From positions 1 through 5,942 of the forward strand of contig JAISWA010000206.1 of the NCBI GenBank assembly GCA_031271275.1: DNA of 5,942 bases. Reading direction: 5' to 3'. The first letter of the stretch is position 1. Each line of letters opens with the position of its first letter. Below, piece after piece: positions 4,062 to 5,942 of this stretch. Below the pieces are notes generated by a model. It saw only the letters and a list, made by a program, of their open reading frames with translations, searched no databases and had not been told where the DNA came from. This DNA is from Clostridiales bacterium. Lineage in GTDB: Bacteria > Bacillota > Clostridia > Lachnospirales > WQUN01. Made by a program: the position numbers and the translations under genes.

Positions 4062-5942
4062 AGTCGGCAACCGCAAAGTGATCGCCCGTCTCGCCAACCG
4101 CTCCCTTTTCGCGGCGAAGCTGCGCAACATGATGGCGGTCTGCGCCATCGCGCTGACGGCGGTATTGTTCACCACCCTTTTTACCCTGGGCATCGGTTCC
4201 GTCGAAGCGTTCCAACAGGCGACCATGCGGCAGTCCGGCGGCAGCGGGCACGCCAGTGCAAAATATATCGACGACGGGACCTTTGAAAAAATCAGCCGGC
4301 ATCCCTTGGTGAGGGAAATTTCCTACAACCGCATCCTCTGCGACAGCGTGGACAACCCGGAACTGCTCAAACGCCGGGGGGAACTGTGGTATCACGACGA
4401 CGCCGGTTTGCGGCACAGTTTCAGCGAGCCGACCGCCGGGAGCAAACCCGTCGCGGAAAACGAAATTATTATGGACACCCAAACCCTGCGGCTCTTAAAC
4501 GTTCCGCAGGAAATCGGCGCGAAGGTAAAATTGCTGCTCACCGTAAAAGGCAGGCAGGTGGAGCGGGAATTTGCCCTTTCCGGTTGGTGGGAGGCGGACC
4601 CGGCGTTTAACGTGAGTTCCTTGATTGTTTCCCGGGCGTATGTGGACGCGCACCTGAGCGAATTGGAAAACACCTACGAACAGGATTGGTCCATGGCAGG
4701 GACCGTCCACGCCTACGTCATGTTCGGCAATACCTTCGGGATGGAGGAGAAATTTAACCGGGTGCTGACGGAAAGCGGCTTTAACGCCACCGACCCGGAG
4801 TCGCCGGATTATGTGGAGGGCGCTGTCAACTGGGCGTATGTTTCGGCGGGGTTCGGCGGCGACCCGGTGGCTACGGGCGCGGTAATCGTCGGCGCGCTGC
4901 TGATTATTTTTACCGGGTATCTGATTATCTACAATATTTTTCAGATTTCCGTGCTGCGGGATATCCGGTATTACGGGCTGCTTAAAACCATCGGCGCCAC
5001 GGGCAGGCAGATTAAGCGCATTATCCGCCGTCAGGCGGCGGCGCTGTCCGCCGTGGGAATACCCGTAGGGTTGGCGCTTGGTTTTTTTATCGGCGCGGGG
5101 TTGGTGCCGTTGGTGCTTGATATTTCCCATTACGCCGGCGCAAAAACGGAAGTGTCGGCGGACCCTTTGATTTTTACAGGGTCGGCGCTGTTCGCCGCGT
5201 TTACGGTGTGGATATCCACCCGGAAGCCGGGGCGTCTCGCGGCGAAAGTTTCCCCGGTGGAAGCCGTGCGCTACACCGACGTGGAAACGGGCGGCGGGAA
5301 AAAAGAAAAGCAGTCCGCGAACGGCGGCAAACTGTACAAGATGGCGCTTTCCAATCTGGGCAGAAATAAAAAGCGCACGGCGTTGGTGCTGACCTCCCTT
5401 TCCCTTAGCTTAGTGCTGCTTAACACGGTGTTTACCCTGTCTCAGGGGGTGGACATGGATAAATATTTGTCCAAGTTTGTGGACACGGATTTCCTGTTCG
5501 CCCACGCCGATTATTTTAACAACCGTTATTACTCCGCCGAAAACGCCGTAAGCGAGGAGGATATCGCGGCGATAGAGGCGCAGCCGGGGTTTGAGGCGGG
5601 AGGCCGCCTGTACCAGACCGCTTTGGAATACTTCACCGTGGAAGATAAAAGCTATGATTTGGATTACAACAGAGGCGCGGACGGGTTCCCCTTCATCGAA
5701 GTGTACGGGTTGGACGACCTTCCGCTAAACCGGTTGGAAGTGGTGGCGGGTGAAATCGACAGGGAAAAATTGAAGTCGGGCGGCTACATTCTGCAAGGGG
5801 TGGCGTTGGACGATTACGGAAGGCCGCAGACGGAAGCGCTGCCGTTTAGCGCGGGGGACAAAGTGGTGCTGCACAACCACCGCCTGATTTCGCCGGAAAC
5901 GGAGGAAACGGAATACACCACGCAGGAATATGAAATCATGGC
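4054..5942 (+). CDS. FtsX-type ABC transporter permease, two-domain (C-terminus off the right edge)
   Basis: Membrane subunit partnering the upstream ATPase. Translation is open for 629 codons to the window end. Predicted order: a cytoplasmic basic N-terminus, TM1 (about 26-48), an extracytoplasmic domain of about 220 residues, TM2 (272-294), a coupling segment with LLKTIGATGRQIKRII (309-324), TM3 (331-355), TM4 (372-388), the SPVEAVRY motif (400-407), a charged linker, TM5 (442-462) and a second extracytoplasmic domain running off the edge. The second half repeats the first (compare SLFAAKLRN with NLGRNKKRT before TM1 and TM5), so three more membrane segments are expected beyond the window. 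The start is GTG at 4054, overlapping the ATPase gene by 8 bases, with GGGGGTG at 4041-4047 as a modest ribosome site. GTG at 4045 is an alternative. Substrate unknown: lipoprotein, peptide or antibiotic export are all possible. Confidence 0.92.
   Translation, partial: MLKVGNRKVIARLANRSLFAAKLRNMMAVCAIALTAVLFTTLFTLGIGSVEAFQQATMRQSGGSGHASAKYIDDGTFEKISRHPLVREISYNRILCDSVDNPELLKRRGELWYHDDAGLRHSFSEPTAGSKPVAENEIIMDTQTLRLLNVPQEIGAKVKLLLTVKGRQVEREFALSGWWEADPAFNVSSLIVSRAYVDAHLSELENTYEQDWSMAGTVHAYVMFGNTFGMEEKFNRVLTESGFNATDPESPDYVEGAVNWAYVSAGFGGDPVATGAVIVGALLIIFTGYLIIYNIFQISVLRDIRYYGLLKTIGATGRQIKRIIRRQAAALSAVGIPVGLALGFFIGAGLVPLVLDISHYAGAKTEVSADPLIFTGSALFAAFTVWISTRKPGRLAAKVSPVEAVRYTDVETGGGKKEKQSANGGKLYKMALSNLGRNKKRTALVLTSLSLSLVLLNTVFTLSQGVDMDKYLSKFVDTDFLFAHADYFNNRYYSAENAVSEEDIAAIEAQPGFEAGGRLYQTALEYFTVEDKSYDLDYNRGADGFPFIEVYGLDDLPLNRLEVVAGEIDREKLKSGGYILQGVALDDYGRPQTEALPFSAGDKVVLHNHRLISPETEETEYTTQEYEIM

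Noticed and set aside
4495..5130. 211-codon minus-strand frame, and the 158-codon one at 4006-4482
   Set aside because: Both are antisense to the ATPase/permease genes, which carry clear domain and membrane patterns.

Overview
The window looks like chromosomal DNA from a GC-rich, probably gut-associated member of the Clostridia (Firmicutes). The evidence is strong GGAGG ribosome sites at short spacing, a NahK-type kinase of the kind common in host-associated Firmicutes and bifidobacteria, and a two-domain FtsX-type permease typical of Clostridia. The taxonomic call is an inference from gene style, not from a marker gene.

Layout. (1) Positions 1-809, minus strand: most of an AraC-family regulator with an N-terminal cupin-like sensor domain; its last part lies beyond the left edge. 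(2) 810-1116: a divergent intergenic region. It carries four alternately complementary 8-base segments, a perfect 11-bp hairpin and GC-rich repeat-like sequence on the regulator side, and promoter-like sequence on the plus-strand side. (3) 1117-3095, plus strand: a tight two-gene operon of a sugar-1-phosphate nucleotidyltransferase and a NahK-like sugar 1-kinase. The kinase Shine-Dalgarno overlaps the stop codon of the first gene. (4) 3096-3374: a strong intrinsic terminator, then a 74-base palindromic element with perfect 14-bp inverted ends, then a short hairpin just before the next gene. (5) 3375-5942, plus strand: an ABC exporter pair of the MacB/FtsX class. The ATPase gene overlaps an FtsX-type permease gene, and the permease is cut by the right edge.

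How the genes work together. The kinase would phosphorylate a free (amino)hexose at C1, and the nucleotidyltransferase would turn the sugar 1-phosphate into an NDP-sugar. This is a two-step salvage route analogous to NahK plus a uridylyltransferase in bifidobacterial lacto-N-biose use, or to AmgK/MurU in cell-wall sugar recycling. The divergent AraC regulator is a plausible sugar-responsive controller of this pair. The ABC pair is separated from them by a terminator and is probably an independent unit. I see no RNA gene, CRISPR array, transposase or clearly novel defence-type system. The least explained parts are the structured leader of the AraC gene and the palindromic element before the ABC operon.
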